From assembly GCA_021793375.1 (NCBI GenBank), contig JAJYSY010000005.1, positions 1-64,000 of the forward strand: a stretch of 64,000 nt of DNA, given 5' to 3'. The notes beneath the pieces were generated by a model. The model saw only the letters and a program-made list of their open reading frames with translations. It made no database searches and had not been told where the DNA came from. Origin of the DNA: Bacteroidota bacterium (GTDB lineage: Bacteria; Bacteroidota; Bacteroidia; Flavobacteriales; Flavobacteriaceae). A program made the position numbers and the translations under genes. Positions 14,526 to 24,530 of this stretch are shown here, piece after piece (the stretch's first letter is position 1; the number at the start of each line of letters is the position of its first letter).

Positions 14526-17381
14526 ATGAATACAGATATTTTTGCGTTGAGACATATTGGTCCTCGCCCCGAAAACACTCCGGAAATGTTAAAAACTATT
14601 GGAGTTGATTCTATTGAACAATTGATGTATGAAACCATCCCTGATGATATTAGAATTGAGGGGGAACTCGATTTACCGGAAGGACTTTCTGAGCAAGATT
14701 TTGCTGAACACATTGACCGTTTAGCGCAAAAAAACAAAAGATTTAAAACCTATATAGGTTTAGGTTATCACGCCACAAATCTACCGGCTGTTATCCAAAG
14801 AAATATTTTAGAAAACCCGGGTTGGTACACAGCTTACACTCCTTATCAAGCTGAAATTGCACAAGGGAGATTAGAAGCCTTACTGAATTTCCAAACTATG
14901 GTAAGCGATTTAACCGGTTTAGAATTAGCCAACGCTTCTTTATTGGATGAGGGAACTGCAGCAGCAGAAGCAATGACTATGCTTTATTCTGTTCGTGATA
15001 GAGCAAAAAAGAAAGCAAAAGCCTCTAAATTCTTTGTTTCAAAAGAAATTCTTCCACAAACTTTAGCAATTTTAAAAACAAGAGCGCTTCCTTTAGCAAT
15101 TACATTAGAAGTTGGAAATCACGAAGATTTTGACTTTTCTGAAGAATACTTTGGAGCTATTTTACAGTATCCGGGGGTTTCAGGAAAAGTATATGATTAC
15201 GCCGGCTTTATTGAAAAAGCGAATGAAAACAACATTAAAGTTGCAGTTGCAGCAGATATCTTAAGCTTAGTAAAATTACGCGCTCCGGGAGAAATGGGCG
15301 CTGATGTAGTAGTGGGAACCACCCAAAGATTTGGAATTCCTATGGGATATGGAGGTCCACACGCTGCTTATTTTGCCACAAAAACTGAATACCAAAGACA
15401 TGTTCCGGGAAGAATCATCGGAGTTACCAAAGATAAAGATGGAAACTTCGCCTTAAGAATGGCTCTGCAAACAAGAGAACAACACATCAAAAGAGCTCGT
15501 GCAACTTCTAATATTTGTACCGCTCAAGTGTTATTGGCTGTAATGGCAGGAATGTATGCAGTTTATCACGGTCCTAAAGGATTAAAACATATTGCAGATA
15601 AAGTTCATTTATCAGCGGTAAGATTAAGCGAAACTTTAAAAAACATAGGATTTGAACAACTTAACGATTCTTATTTTGATACAATTCGCATAAAAACAGA
15701 TGCAGAAAAAATCAGAGAAATTGCAGAAGCTTCAGAAATAAACTTTTATTACCCTGATAAAAACACAGTTTCAATTGCTTTAAACGAAACTACCTCTGAA
15801 AATGATCTCAACAATATTATAGCAGTTTTCACACAAGCTGCCGGAAAAACTTCTATCAAACTTAAAGAAGGAAAAGATATTTTAGAAAATTCTGCTATAG
15901 CAAGAAAAACAGATTATTTAACCCACGATATTTTTAATAGCTACCGCTCAGAAACAGAATTGATGCGTTATATTAAAAAACTGGAAAGAAAAGATTTATC
16001 TTTAACGCATTCCATGATTGCTTTGGGATCTTGTACTATGAAGTTAAATGCAGCTTCTGAAATGTTGGCCATCAGCAATCCACAGTGGGGAAACATACAC
16101 CCTTTTGTTCCTTTTGATCAAGCAGAAGGATATCAGGAGATGATCAAAAACTTAGAAAATCAACTTAGTACAATCACCGGACTTTCTGCAACTTCTTTGC
16201 AACCAAACTCAGGTGCACAAGGAGAGTTTGCAGGCTTGATGACCATTCGTGCTTATCATGAATCTCGCGGAGAGACTCATCGTAATGTGTGTTTAATTCC
16301 GGCTTCAGCTCACGGTACTAATCCGGCGAGTGCTTCCATGGCAGGAATGAAAGTTGTAGTAGTGAAATCGGAAGACAACGGAAATATCGATGTAGAAGAT
16401 TTACGTAAAAAAGCAGAAAAACACAAAGATAATCTTTCTGCTATTATGGTAACTTATCCTTCTACACACGGAGTTTTTGAATCTGCAATCAGAGAAATCA
16501 CCAAAATTGTTCATGACAACGGCGGTCAAGTTTACTTAGATGGTGCTAATATGAACGCTAAAGTCGGATATTCTCATCCCGGAAAAATCGGAGCAGATGT
16601 TTGTCATTTAAACTTACACAAAACTTTTGCTATCCCCCACGGAGGAGGCGGTCCTGGAGTAGGTCCTATTTGTGTTGCTGAACACTTAAAGCCATTTTTA
16701 CCTTCCAATCCATTTGTAAAAACAGGAGGAGAAAAAAGCTTAGATTCTATTTCTTCTGCTCCTTACGGATCAGCTTTAGTTTGCTTGATTTCTTATGGAT
16801 ATATCACTATGCTTGGAAAAACAGGATTAAGAAAAGCAACTGAATATGCAATCATCAATGCCAATTATGTAAAAGAAAGATTAAACAAACATTACACCAC
16901 TTTATATTCCGGAGAACGCGGAAGAGCTGCTCACGAAATGATTATCGATTGTCGTGAGTTTAAAGCAAAAGGAATTGACGTAATGGACATTGCAAAACGT
17001 TTAATTGATTATGGTTTTCATGCGCCAACTGTTTCTTTCCCGGTAGCCGGAACTTTAATGGTTGAACCAACAGAAAGTGAAAGCAAAGCAGAATTAGATC
17101 GTTTTTGTGAAGCGATGATTTCTATCCGAAAAGAAATTGAAGAATCTACAGCAGAAGACGCCAACAACGTATTAAAAAATGCCCCACACACCATGGAAAT
17201 GCTAACTTCTGATGAATGGAATTTACCTTATTCTCGTGAAAAAGCAGCTTTCCCTGTTGATTATGTAAAAGAAAATAAATTCTGGCCGGCAGTAAGAAGA
17301 GTTGATGAAGCTTATGGAGACAGAAACTTAATGTGTACTTGTCCGCCTATTGAATTATATATGGAAAAAGTGGAAGCTTAA
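14526..17381 (+). CDS. gcvP: Glycine dehydrogenase (decarboxylating), P protein
   Basis: The PLP-dependent P protein of the glycine cleavage system, which decarboxylates glycine and transfers the aminomethyl group to H protein. It is 951 residues, the normal length of the single-chain form with both half-domains. The PLP lysine is Lys699 in LNLHKTFAIPHGGGGPG. ATG 14526 (MNTDIFALRHIGPR) fits family N-termini better than ATG 14508, six codons upstream. No gcvT or gcvH is adjacent. A hairpin terminator overlaps the stop codon. Confidence 0.96.
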   Translation: MNTDIFALRHIGPRPENTPEMLKTIGVDSIEQLMYETIPDDIRIEGELDLPEGLSEQDFAEHIDRLAQKNKRFKTYIGLGYHATNLPAVIQRNILENPGWYTAYTPYQAEIAQGRLEALLNFQTMVSDLTGLELANASLLDEGTAAAEAMTMLYSVRDRAKKKAKASKFFVSKEILPQTLAILKTRALPLAITLEVGNHEDFDFSEEYFGAILQYPGVSGKVYDYAGFIEKANENNIKVAVAADILSLVKLRAPGEMGADVVVGTTQRFGIPMGYGGPHAAYFATKTEYQRHVPGRIIGVTKDKDGNFALRMALQTREQHIKRARATSNICTAQVLLAVMAGMYAVYHGPKGLKHIADKVHLSAVRLSETLKNIGFEQLNDSYFDTIRIKTDAEKIREIAEASEINFYYPDKNTVSIALNETTSENDLNNIIAVFTQAAGKTSIKLKEGKDILENSAIARKTDYLTHDIFNSYRSETELMRYIKKLERKDLSLTHSMIALGSCTMKLNAASEMLAISNPQWGNIHPFVPFDQAEGYQEMIKNLENQLSTITGLSATSLQPNSGAQGEFAGLMTIRAYHESRGETHRNVCLIPASAHGTNPASASMAGMKVVVVKSEDNGNIDVEDLRKKAEKHKDNLSAIMVTYPSTHGVFESAIREITKIVHDNGGQVYLDGANMNAKVGYSHPGKIGADVCHLNLHKTFAIPHGGGGPGVGPICVAEHLKPFLPSNPFVKTGGEKSLDSISSAPYGSALVCLISYGYITMLGKTGLRKATEYAIINANYVKERLNKHYTTLYSGERGRAAHEMIIDCREFKAKGIDVMDIAKRLIDYGFHAPTVSFPVAGTLMVEPTESESKAELDRFCEAMISIRKEIEESTAEDANNVLKNAPHTMEMLTSDEWNLPYSREKAAFPVDYVKENKFWPAVRRVDEAYGDRNLMCTCPPIELYMEKVEA

Positions 17382-17396
17382 TTCTTCCACTTTTTT
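17365..17396 (+). terminator. Terminator overlapping the gcvP stop codon
   Basis: AAAAAGTGGAAG (17365-17376) pairs with CTTCCAC (17384-17390) plus T17391-17396. The stop codon TAA at 17379-17381 is in the loop, so coding and terminator share sequence. Confidence 0.8.
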
Positions 17397-17492
17397 GAAT
17401 TTTTCTTAAAAAAATAAAAAACAAATCTATATTTTTGATTTTATATTTATTTAATTCCTAACTTGAACCCTTAATAAGCAATATTTATACGT

Positions 17493-18554
17493 ATGTCGAT
17501 TGTCATTACAGGAGTAGGAAGCTACATTCCTGAAGTTATTGTAAAAAACTCCAATTTTCTAAAAAACGTATTTGTCAATAAAGATGGATCTTTAATTGAT
17601 CAGCCCAATGAGGTAACTGTTGAAAAACTTAAAAACATTACCGGAATTGAAGAACGCCGTTATGTAGAAGATGATAAAGTTACCTCTGACATTGCTACAA
17701 TAGCTGCAGAGCGCGCAATTAAAGACGCCGGAATTGATCCTGAAGAATTGGATTATATCATTGTTGGTCAAAATTTCGGAGATGTAAGAAAAGGATCTAA
17801 TCAAACTGATCAGGTTCCAAATATTGCTGCTCGAGTAAAACATAAACTCAGAATTAAAAATCCTTCTTGTGTAACTTATGACGTGATTTTTGGTTGCCCG
17901 GGATGGTTAGAAGGGGTTATTCAAGCCCAAGCTTTTATCAAAGCCGGAATGGCAAAAAAATGCTTGATTATCGGAGCAGAAACCCTTTCGCGAGTAGTAG
18001 ATCCGCATGACCGCGACAGTATGATTTTTGCTGATGGCGCCGGAGCAACTATAATAGAAAAGTCTGATCAACCCGGAGGAATATTAGCCCACGAAACAGC
18101 TTCTTACACTTATAGCGAAGCCCCTTATTTGGATTACAATATTTCTGAACACAAAGAAGAGGCGAAAAGCAATATCCAATATGTGAAAATGTCAGGCAGA
18201 AGAATTTATAATTTTGCTTTAACAAAAGTTCCACAAGCTATGAAAAGCTGTTATGACAAAAGTGGAAAATCCATTGGAGAACTAAAGAAGATATTCCTGC
18301 ATCAAGCCAATGAAAAAATGGATGACGCAATGTGTGAACGTTTCTTTAAACTTTATGATAAAGAAGCTCCGGAAAATGTGATGCCGATGAATATTCATAA
18401 ATTAGGAAACAGCTCTGTGGCTACTCTTCCTACTTTATTAGATCAAGTCAGAAAAGGAGAAATCGAAGGACATCAGCTTGAAAAAGGAGATATTTTAATT
18501 TTTGCCAGCGTAGGAGCAGGTATGAATATAAACGCAATGGTTTACCAATATTGA
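17493..18554 (+). CDS. Beta-ketoacyl-ACP synthase III family enzyme
   Basis: 353 residues of the FabH/KAS III thiolase fold. The Cys-His-Asn triad is complete: Cys135 in FGCPGW, His270 in LHQANEKM and Asn306 in GNSSVATLPT. KAS III enzymes condense acyl-CoA with malonyl-ACP; this longer subgroup (about 353 residues) is not in a fatty-acid operon here, so its substrate is uncertain. The glycosyltransferase gene follows 21 bases downstream on the same strand and may be co-transcribed. No clear -7 box was found. Confidence 0.88.
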   Translation: MSIVITGVGSYIPEVIVKNSNFLKNVFVNKDGSLIDQPNEVTVEKLKNITGIEERRYVEDDKVTSDIATIAAERAIKDAGIDPEELDYIIVGQNFGDVRKGSNQTDQVPNIAARVKHKLRIKNPSCVTYDVIFGCPGWLEGVIQAQAFIKAGMAKKCLIIGAETLSRVVDPHDRDSMIFADGAGATIIEKSDQPGGILAHETASYTYSEAPYLDYNISEHKEEAKSNIQYVKMSGRRIYNFALTKVPQAMKSCYDKSGKSIGELKKIFLHQANEKMDDAMCERFFKLYDKEAPENVMPMNIHKLGNSSVATLPTLLDQVRKGEIEGHQLEKGDILIFASVGAGMNINAMVYQY

Positions 18555-18575
18555 TAATTTTCTAAATCTTATTTT

Positions 18576-19448
18576 ATGTCTGAAAAACAACATAACAAAC
18601 TCATTTTTTATATTGTTATTCCGGCATATAATGAAGAAGAATTTATTGGAAAAACCCTTGATTCTCTTATAAATCAAACACAAACCCCTGATAAAATCAT
18701 TGTTGTTGATGATAATTCTACAGATAATACTGCAGATATTGTCACTGAATTTTGTCAACAATATGATTTTATAGATTTAGTGCAAACCAACTCTCTTGCA
18801 GAACATCAGCCGGGAAGTAAGGTTGTGAGGGCTTTTTATAAAGGATTGGCAGAACTCGATCAAGATTTTGATATTCTTTGCAAGTTTGATGCTGATCTTA
18901 TTTTTCCGGAAAATTACATCAAAACTTTAAACCAAGCTTTTCAGGAAAACCCTAAACTTGGAATGGCCGGCGGATTTTGTTATATCCAAAAAAACAATAC
19001 TTGGGAGTTGGAAAATTTAACCAATAAAGATCATCTCCGCGGAGCTTTAAAAACTTATAGAAAAGATTGTTTTAAAGACATTGACGGTTTAAAAGAAGCT
19101 ATGGGTTGGGATACACTTGATGAACTTTTGGCACAATATCATAATTGGGAGGTAAAAACCTTTGAAAATTTAAAAGTAAAACACCTCAGACCCACCGGGA
19201 AATCTTATCAAGAAAAAGCAAAACTCATTTCCGGAGAAGCTTTATATCGCATGCAATATGGAAGCCTAATCAGTTTTATTTCTTCTGCAAAAATGGCTTG
19301 GTTAAAAAAAGATTTCAAAGTATTAACCAATAATATGAAGGGTTTTTATACTGCTAAAAAAGAAAAAACCTCCCCCTTGGTTTCCCAAGAAGAAGGTAAA
19401 TGGATTAGAAAACATAGATGGAAAAATATGTTTAAAAAACTCTTTTAA
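18576..19448 (+). CDS. Glycosyltransferase family 2
   Basis: 290 residues with a GT-A fold start (IVIPAYNEEEFIGKTLDSL), the nucleotide-binding region VVDDNSTDNT and the metal-binding stretch CKFDADLIFP. No transmembrane segment is evident. Donor and acceptor are unknown. It follows the KAS III gene by 21 bases. Its last 4 bases overlap the 3' end of the convergent phosphatase gene (19445-19448). Confidence 0.88.
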   Translation: MSEKQHNKLIFYIVIPAYNEEEFIGKTLDSLINQTQTPDKIIVVDDNSTDNTADIVTEFCQQYDFIDLVQTNSLAEHQPGSKVVRAFYKGLAELDQDFDILCKFDADLIFPENYIKTLNQAFQENPKLGMAGGFCYIQKNNTWELENLTNKDHLRGALKTYRKDCFKDIDGLKEAMGWDTLDELLAQYHNWEVKTFENLKVKHLRPTGKSYQEKAKLISGEALYRMQYGSLISFISSAKMAWLKKDFKVLTNNMKGFYTAKKEKTSPLVSQEEGKWIRKHRWKNMFKKLF

Positions 19449-21142
19449 TCTATTACTTCATACAATACTTCTCCTGTTGCAGCACTTGGAAAACTAATTC
19501 CCAATAAAGCTGAAATCGTAGGAGCAATATCAACTATCTTCACTTCTTTTGTTGAAGCTCCTTTATTAATTCCTTTTCCATAAAAAAGCATAGGAATATG
19601 TGTGTCATAAGTATAAGGACTTCCATGAGTTGATCCTTGTCTTGAATAGCTAATTTCTGAAGGTGCTAAAACATAAGCAACATCTCCACTTCTTTTGGGG
19701 TGAAATCCGTTTTTTACTTTTTCTCCAATTTTATCATGGTAAGCTCCTTTTTCTATCATTTCTCTGGTATAAACTTCTGAAATCTTAGGATAATCCATCA
19801 TAAAAGTATAAACCTCTTTTTCAAGTTCAGTACGCTCTATATTTTTTTCTTTAAGTTTTTCATAATCAAAAAACACTTGGAAATTACTGATATTTGAAAT
19901 CAAGTCTTCTGTTTTATATTTTTCTTCCACATGTTTTTTTAAATCTTTTCTCAACTCTTTTGTACTAAAATATCCTCCGGGAATATTTTTAGAATTTAAA
20001 TAAGCCGGCACATGAACTCCCGCATGATCTGCTGTTAAAAAAACTGTGTATTCTCCTTCTCCAACTTTTTTGTCTAATTCTTTTAATAGTTTTGCAATTT
20101 CTTGATCCAATCTTAAGTAAGTATCTTGAGCTTCTTTTGAATTTACTCCAAATTTATGTCCTACATAATCTGTTGCAGAATAACTTACCGTCAACACATC
20201 TGTAATTTCGTCTTTCCCAAGCTCTTCTCCTTCTAATGCTGCAAGGGTAAAATCTGTTGTGATGCTATTTCCATAAGCAGTATAAAGAAAAACTCCATAA
20301 CCGCTTTTTCCTTCTTCTTTCAGCTTTTTTAAGTTGTAAGGAAAGGTTTTCCTCCCTTGAATATCTCCTTCAAAATCTGTTGAATCCGGACCACTTTCCA
20401 CATAAGTTTCAATAGGATATAAAGTTTCCCAATTTTTTAAGTAAGAATCTACTTTACCAGAAGCGTTAAAATCTTCTACCCATTTCGGTAACTCCTCCAT
20501 ATAGTAAGAACTCGAAACAAATTTACCTTCCTCTCCACCAGCAAACCAATAAGCTGCATTTGCTGCATGCCCTGCCGGCAAAACAGACCCTCTGTCTTTT
20601 AAAGAAATTCCTATAGTTTTTCCTTTAAACTGCGTGGCCAACCTGTTTTCATCTCCAAAAGTTGAAGCCAATAAATATTTAGGAGATCTTTCTCCTTCAC
20701 TTCCTTCTGTTCCTAAAGATGAAACTTCATTATTTTCTACAGGAACAACTTTTTCTCCGGTAGTTTTATCATAAAAACTATTTCCAATCACACCGTGATA
20801 TCTGGGCGTGGTTCCGGTAAAAATAGAAGCATGTCCCGGAGCTGTATAAGTAGGCATATAATTATAATGTGCATTTTTTAAATTATAACCTTCATTTATT
20901 AAGCGTTTAAAACCATCTTCTCCATATCTTTCCCAAAAACGCGTGAGATAATCATAACGCATTTGATCTACTACAATTCCAACTACTAATTTTGGTTTAG
21001 TATAAATTTCTGTAGAATCTTTTTGATTTTCAAAAAAAGTATTTGCGTTTTCAACTTCTGACTTTACAGTCGAACAAGAAACCAAACCTATGCTTAAAAA
21101 AAGTAATAGATTAAAAAAAGGATTAATTTTAAGGATTTTCAT
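19445..21142 (-). CDS. PafA-type alkaline phosphatase, lipoprotein
   Basis: About 565 residues of the alkaline phosphatase superfamily. The signal peptide ends in a lipobox (LSIGLVSC), so it is predicted membrane-anchored outside the cytoplasm. Motifs are VVGIVVDQMRYDYL (metal ligand Asp), NYMPTYTAPGHASIFTGT (nucleophilic Thr), TADHAGVHVPAYL and STHGSPYTYDTHIPMLFYG. PafA is the calcium-dependent, phosphate-insensitive phosphatase of flavobacteria that releases phosphate from organic esters. ATG 21142 is preferred over the upstream ATG at 21178 because it gives a compact signal peptide (MKILKINPFF). Confidence 0.88.
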   Translation of the reverse strand: MKILKINPFFNLLLFLSIGLVSCSTVKSEVENANTFFENQKDSTEIYTKPKLVVGIVVDQMRYDYLTRFWERYGEDGFKRLINEGYNLKNAHYNYMPTYTAPGHASIFTGTTPRYHGVIGNSFYDKTTGEKVVPVENNEVSSLGTEGSEGERSPKYLLASTFGDENRLATQFKGKTIGISLKDRGSVLPAGHAANAAYWFAGGEEGKFVSSSYYMEELPKWVEDFNASGKVDSYLKNWETLYPIETYVESGPDSTDFEGDIQGRKTFPYNLKKLKEEGKSGYGVFLYTAYGNSITTDFTLAALEGEELGKDEITDVLTVSYSATDYVGHKFGVNSKEAQDTYLRLDQEIAKLLKELDKKVGEGEYTVFLTADHAGVHVPAYLNSKNIPGGYFSTKELRKDLKKHVEEKYKTEDLISNISNFQVFFDYEKLKEKNIERTELEKEVYTFMMDYPKISEVYTREMIEKGAYHDKIGEKVKNGFHPKRSGDVAYVLAPSEISYSRQGSTHGSPYTYDTHIPMLFYGKGINKGASTKEVKIVDIAPTISALLGISFPSAATGEVLYEVID

Positions 21143-21223
21143 AGTAATTATATTAGTTTTCAGATTGAAATTGCGCACAATATAATTATTTCTGCTGGGA
21201 AAAGCGCAAGTAATTATTTTTAG

Positions 21224-21231
21224 TATTTTTG
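21224..21231 (+). promoter_or_regulatory. -7 promoter box for the mlaE-mlaF pair
   Basis: TATTTTTG matches TAnnTTTG, 18 bases upstream of ATG 21250. Confidence 0.55.
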
Positions 21232-21249
21232 TGTTTCAAAATTCACTGA

Positions 21250-21987
21250 ATGAAATACCTTCATAACATTGGGCAATATTTTATAATGCTTAAAGAAGCT
21301 TTTGGAAGAATGACAAAAAGATCAGTTCTTTATGAGCGTTCTTTAAAGGAGATAGATGAGCTAATCATTGATTCTCTTGGAATTGTTTGTTTTCTGTCTT
21401 TCTTTATTGGTGGAGTTTTAACTATTCAGACTTCTTTAAACTTATCTAACCCTTTAATTCCAAGAAGTTTAATTGGTTATGCCACAAAACAAGGAATTAT
21501 CTTAGAGTTTTCGCCTACTTTAGTTTCTATAATTATGGCAGGAAAAGCTGGTTCTTATATCACTTCAAGTATTGGAACAATGCGTGTTACAGAACAAATT
21601 GATGCTTTAGAAATTATGGGGATCAACTCTATTAATTACTTGGTTTTCCCAAAGATTGTGGCCATGTTGTTTTATCCTTTCTTAATTGCTATTTCTATGT
21701 TTATGGGAATTTTAGGAGGATATGTTACCGGTTCGTTAGGAGGATATATTTCTACAGATGATTTTATTATAGGTCTTCAAACCGATTTTGAAGCTTTTCA
21801 AATATTTTATGCTTTTATCAAAACTTTTTTCTTCGGATTAGTTTTGGCAACTATGCCTGCTTATTTTGGATATTATCTTAAAGGTGGTTCTTTAGAAGTT
21901 GGAAAAGCAAGCACAGCCTCTTTTGTCTGGACCAGTATAGTACTCATTCTTATCAATTATGTATTGACTCAATTATTATTAAGCTAA
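21250..21987 (+). CDS. mlaE: ABC transporter permease, MlaE family
   Basis: 245 residues with about five membrane segments. The MlaE signature is visible: LSFFIGGVLTIQTSL, FSPTLVSIIMAGKAGSYITSSIGTMRVTEQIDALEIMGI, and the C-terminal GGSLEVGKAST. MlaE is the inner-membrane permease of the retrograde phospholipid transport system that keeps the outer membrane asymmetric. The ATPase gene starts on the base after its stop. The MCE (MlaD) protein is not adjacent. Confidence 0.92.
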   Translation: MKYLHNIGQYFIMLKEAFGRMTKRSVLYERSLKEIDELIIDSLGIVCFLSFFIGGVLTIQTSLNLSNPLIPRSLIGYATKQGIILEFSPTLVSIIMAGKAGSYITSSIGTMRVTEQIDALEIMGINSINYLVFPKIVAMLFYPFLIAISMFMGILGGYVTGSLGGYISTDDFIIGLQTDFEAFQIFYAFIKTFFFGLVLATMPAYFGYYLKGGSLEVGKASTASFVWTSIVLILINYVLTQLLLS

Positions 21988-22749
21988 ATGATTAAAGTAA
22001 AAAATCTACATAAAAGTTTTGGAGATCACCACGTTTTAAAAGGAATTTCTGCGGAATTTTCTAAAGGAAAAACCAATTTAATCATCGGGCAATCGGGATC
22101 GGGAAAAACAGTTTTCTTAAAATGTTTATTGGGACTTTTAAAACCTGAAGAAGGTTCTATCACTTATGATAAGGAAGATTTCCTAAAAATGACTGAAGAA
22201 GAACAACAGATTTTTCGTCAACAATTGGGAATGGTTTTTCAAGGAAGTGCACTTTTTGACACCATGAATGTTGGTGATAATGTAATGTTTCCTTTACGCA
22301 TGTTTTCTTCTATGAATCCGGAAGAGCGATATGACAGAATGATTGAGGTTTTAAAACGCGTGGGATTAGAAAATGTTGAAGACAAAGCTCCTTCAGAACT
22401 CAGTGGAGGAATGCAAAAACGTGTGGCTATTGCCAGAGCTATTGCCAATAATCCAAAATATTTATTTTGTGATGAACCCAACTCAGGTTTAGATCCTGAA
22501 ACTGCCACAATGATAGATAATTTAATTCAAGAAATCACCCATGAATATGATATCACCACAGTGATAAATACGCATGATATGAATTCTGTTTTAGAAATTG
22601 GAGAAAATATTATTTTCTTAAAATTTGGAGAAATAAAATGGCAAGGAACTAATAAAGAAGTATTTAGAACAGATAACAAAGCAATTTCAGAATATATTTA
22701 CTCTTCTGATTTGTTTAAAGAAGTTAGAAAAGCTCATTTAAATAAATAG
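21988..22749 (+). CDS. mlaF: ABC transporter ATP-binding protein, MlaF family
   Basis: 253 residues. Walker A is GQSGSGKT (34-41), the signature is ELSGGMQKRVA, Walker B is YLFCDEPNSGLDP and the H-loop is INTHDMN. The protein begins immediately after mlaE, so both are translated from one mRNA. It powers phospholipid movement through MlaE. It is convergent with the mannose-1-phosphate guanylyltransferase gene, with only 3 bases between. Confidence 0.92.
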   Translation: MIKVKNLHKSFGDHHVLKGISAEFSKGKTNLIIGQSGSGKTVFLKCLLGLLKPEEGSITYDKEDFLKMTEEEQQIFRQQLGMVFQGSALFDTMNVGDNVMFPLRMFSSMNPEERYDRMIEVLKRVGLENVEDKAPSELSGGMQKRVAIARAIANNPKYLFCDEPNSGLDPETATMIDNLIQEITHEYDITTVINTHDMNSVLEIGENIIFLKFGEIKWQGTNKEVFRTDNKAISEYIYSSDLFKEVRKAHLNK

Positions 22750-22752
22750 TTT

Positions 22753-23832
22753 TTACCCTAAATCTTTTCCAAACTTTTCTTGTACTTTTTGTCGAGTTTC
22801 TTTGATTTCTTGCTCAGCAGATTTAGGGTAAATCATTAAGATTTTTTCATTTTCTACAATAACAAAATTGTTTAAATCTTTTACTACAACTATTTTTCCT
22901 TTTGGTGCTCTGATAATGTTTTCTCGAGAATTTTCAAGTAATACTTCTGTGTTTACAATCACATTTTCTTCTTCATCTTTTTCTAATTTATCATATAAAG
23001 ATCCCCAAGATCCCAAATCATTCCAATCAAAATAAACAGGTAAAACTTCTACATTTGTAGCTTTTTCCATAATTCCATAATCGATGGAAATATTTTCTGC
23101 TTCTGGATAAGCAGTTTTCAAAAAAGCTTCTTCTTCTGAAGTATTTAAATAAGAAAACCCTTGGTTTAACAATTCATACATTTCCGGAAGATAAGTTTCA
23201 AAAGCTTTGCTCAAACATTGTGTCCCGGAAATAAAAATTCCGGCATTCCACAGGTAATTTCCGGCTTTTAAAAATGTTTTTGCTGTATCATAATCTGGTT
23301 TTTCTGTAAATTTTTCTACTTTTTTTACAGTTGAAACATCTTCTTTATCATATTTAATATATCCATAACCCGTGTGAGGAAAACTCGGTTGAATTCCCAA
23401 AGTCATGATGGTGTTATCTTTTTTACTAACATCAAAAGCGGTTTTCACATCTTCTGCAAATTTTTCTTCATCTTCTATCCAATGATCACTTGGCGCAACA
23501 ATCATCATTGCATTTGGATTTTCTTTTTGAATTTTTAAAGCTGATAATAAAATACAAGGTGCAGTATTTCTCATCTCCGGTTCAAGAACAATTTGTCTGT
23601 CCGTAATTTGAGGTAAATTTTCTTTTACCAATTCTTCATACAAATCATTGGTAAGAATAAATATATTTTCCTGTGGAATAATTTTTGCTAAACGATCATA
23701 AGTTTTTTGTATTAAAGTTTGACCGGTTCCCAACAAATCTAAAAACTGTTTAGGAAGTGCTTTTCTGCTCAAAGGCCAAAATCTTGAACCCACTCCACCG
23801 GCCATAATTACTGCATAATAATCAGTATTCAT
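22753..23832 (-). CDS. manC: Mannose-1-phosphate guanylyltransferase
   Basis: 359 residues; it makes GDP-mannose from mannose-1-P and GTP for polysaccharide and glycan synthesis. The nucleotidyltransferase motif is MAGGVGSRFWPLSRKALPKQF near the N-terminus; other family landmarks are VAPSDHWI, FTEKPD and WNAGIFI. It lacks the C-terminal phosphomannose isomerase domain of the longer bifunctional enzymes, so it is the short monofunctional form. The SprT-like gene starts 30 bases upstream on the same strand. Confidence 0.93.
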   Translation of the reverse strand: MNTDYYAVIMAGGVGSRFWPLSRKALPKQFLDLLGTGQTLIQKTYDRLAKIIPQENIFILTNDLYEELVKENLPQITDRQIVLEPEMRNTAPCILLSALKIQKENPNAMMIVAPSDHWIEDEEKFAEDVKTAFDVSKKDNTIMTLGIQPSFPHTGYGYIKYDKEDVSTVKKVEKFTEKPDYDTAKTFLKAGNYLWNAGIFISGTQCLSKAFETYLPEMYELLNQGFSYLNTSEEEAFLKTAYPEAENISIDYGIMEKATNVEVLPVYFDWNDLGSWGSLYDKLEKDEEENVIVNTEVLLENSRENIIRAPKGKIVVVKDLNNFVIVENEKILMIYPKSAEQEIKETRQKVQEKFGKDLG

Positions 23833-23861
23833 AAATTCATTTTTGATTAATATATTTTATT

Positions 23862-24464
23862 TTATGGTGTTTTGATCACCTCTACCTCAGCATTGGGTTG
23901 AAAAACATAAACCCTTCCGGTTTTCAACTCTACACACTCATATCGCTTTATGCGTTTTCTTCCTTTTTTGAATACTTTTCCGTTATAAATCCGAAAAGTT
24001 GTTCCCAAAGGAATTTCAAATATATAATTTTTCCCGTTTTTAGGGTCATAACTTCTTAAAGCAATTGATAAATGTGCATCTGTATCACTACTGGCTTTCG
24101 GATTTTTGAAATGTCTTGCCAAAAGTGGTAATAAATCTGAAGGAAAAACTTCCGGTGTCAAAAAAGGAATCATCAAGTGCTGAAAAGTATATTTCCATTC
24201 TTTTCCGTGTGGTTTTATAAATCTGCCGTACTTTTGAAAAGCCACTAAATGTGCTATTTCATGAATTAAAGTCACCAAAAATCGATAAGGATTCAAATTT
24301 GCATTTACAGTAATTTGATGCTGTCCATTCGGCAATCTTCTATAATCTCCATGTCTGGTTTTGCGTTCATTGACAATTTTTAAATATACCTGATGCTGTT
24401 TAATCATCTTAAAAACAGGATCAACAGCTCGTTCAGGAAGATATTTAGAAAGAATGTTTTTCAT
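23862..24464 (-). CDS. SprT-like zinc metalloprotease-fold protein
   Basis: About 200 residues from ATG 24464; the frame opens at a TTG five codons earlier. The motif TLIHEIAHLVAFQ (HExxH zinc site) with a following HGKEWK is the SprT pattern, related to the Spartan domain that cleaves DNA-protein crosslinks in eukaryotes. The bacterial role is unclear. No signal peptide is seen. It sits between an SDR and manC on the same strand. Confidence 0.82.
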   Translation of the reverse strand: MKNILSKYLPERAVDPVFKMIKQHQVYLKIVNERKTRHGDYRRLPNGQHQITVNANLNPYRFLVTLIHEIAHLVAFQKYGRFIKPHGKEWKYTFQHLMIPFLTPEVFPSDLLPLLARHFKNPKASSDTDAHLSIALRSYDPKNGKNYIFEIPLGTTFRIYNGKVFKKGRKRIKRYECVELKTGRVYVFQPNAEVEVIKTP

Positions 24465-24530
24465 ATTTTGGAACAACAATAATACATAAAAGCAAGCTGA
24501 TTTTCAACCTCTTCCTTTTCTAATTATCTT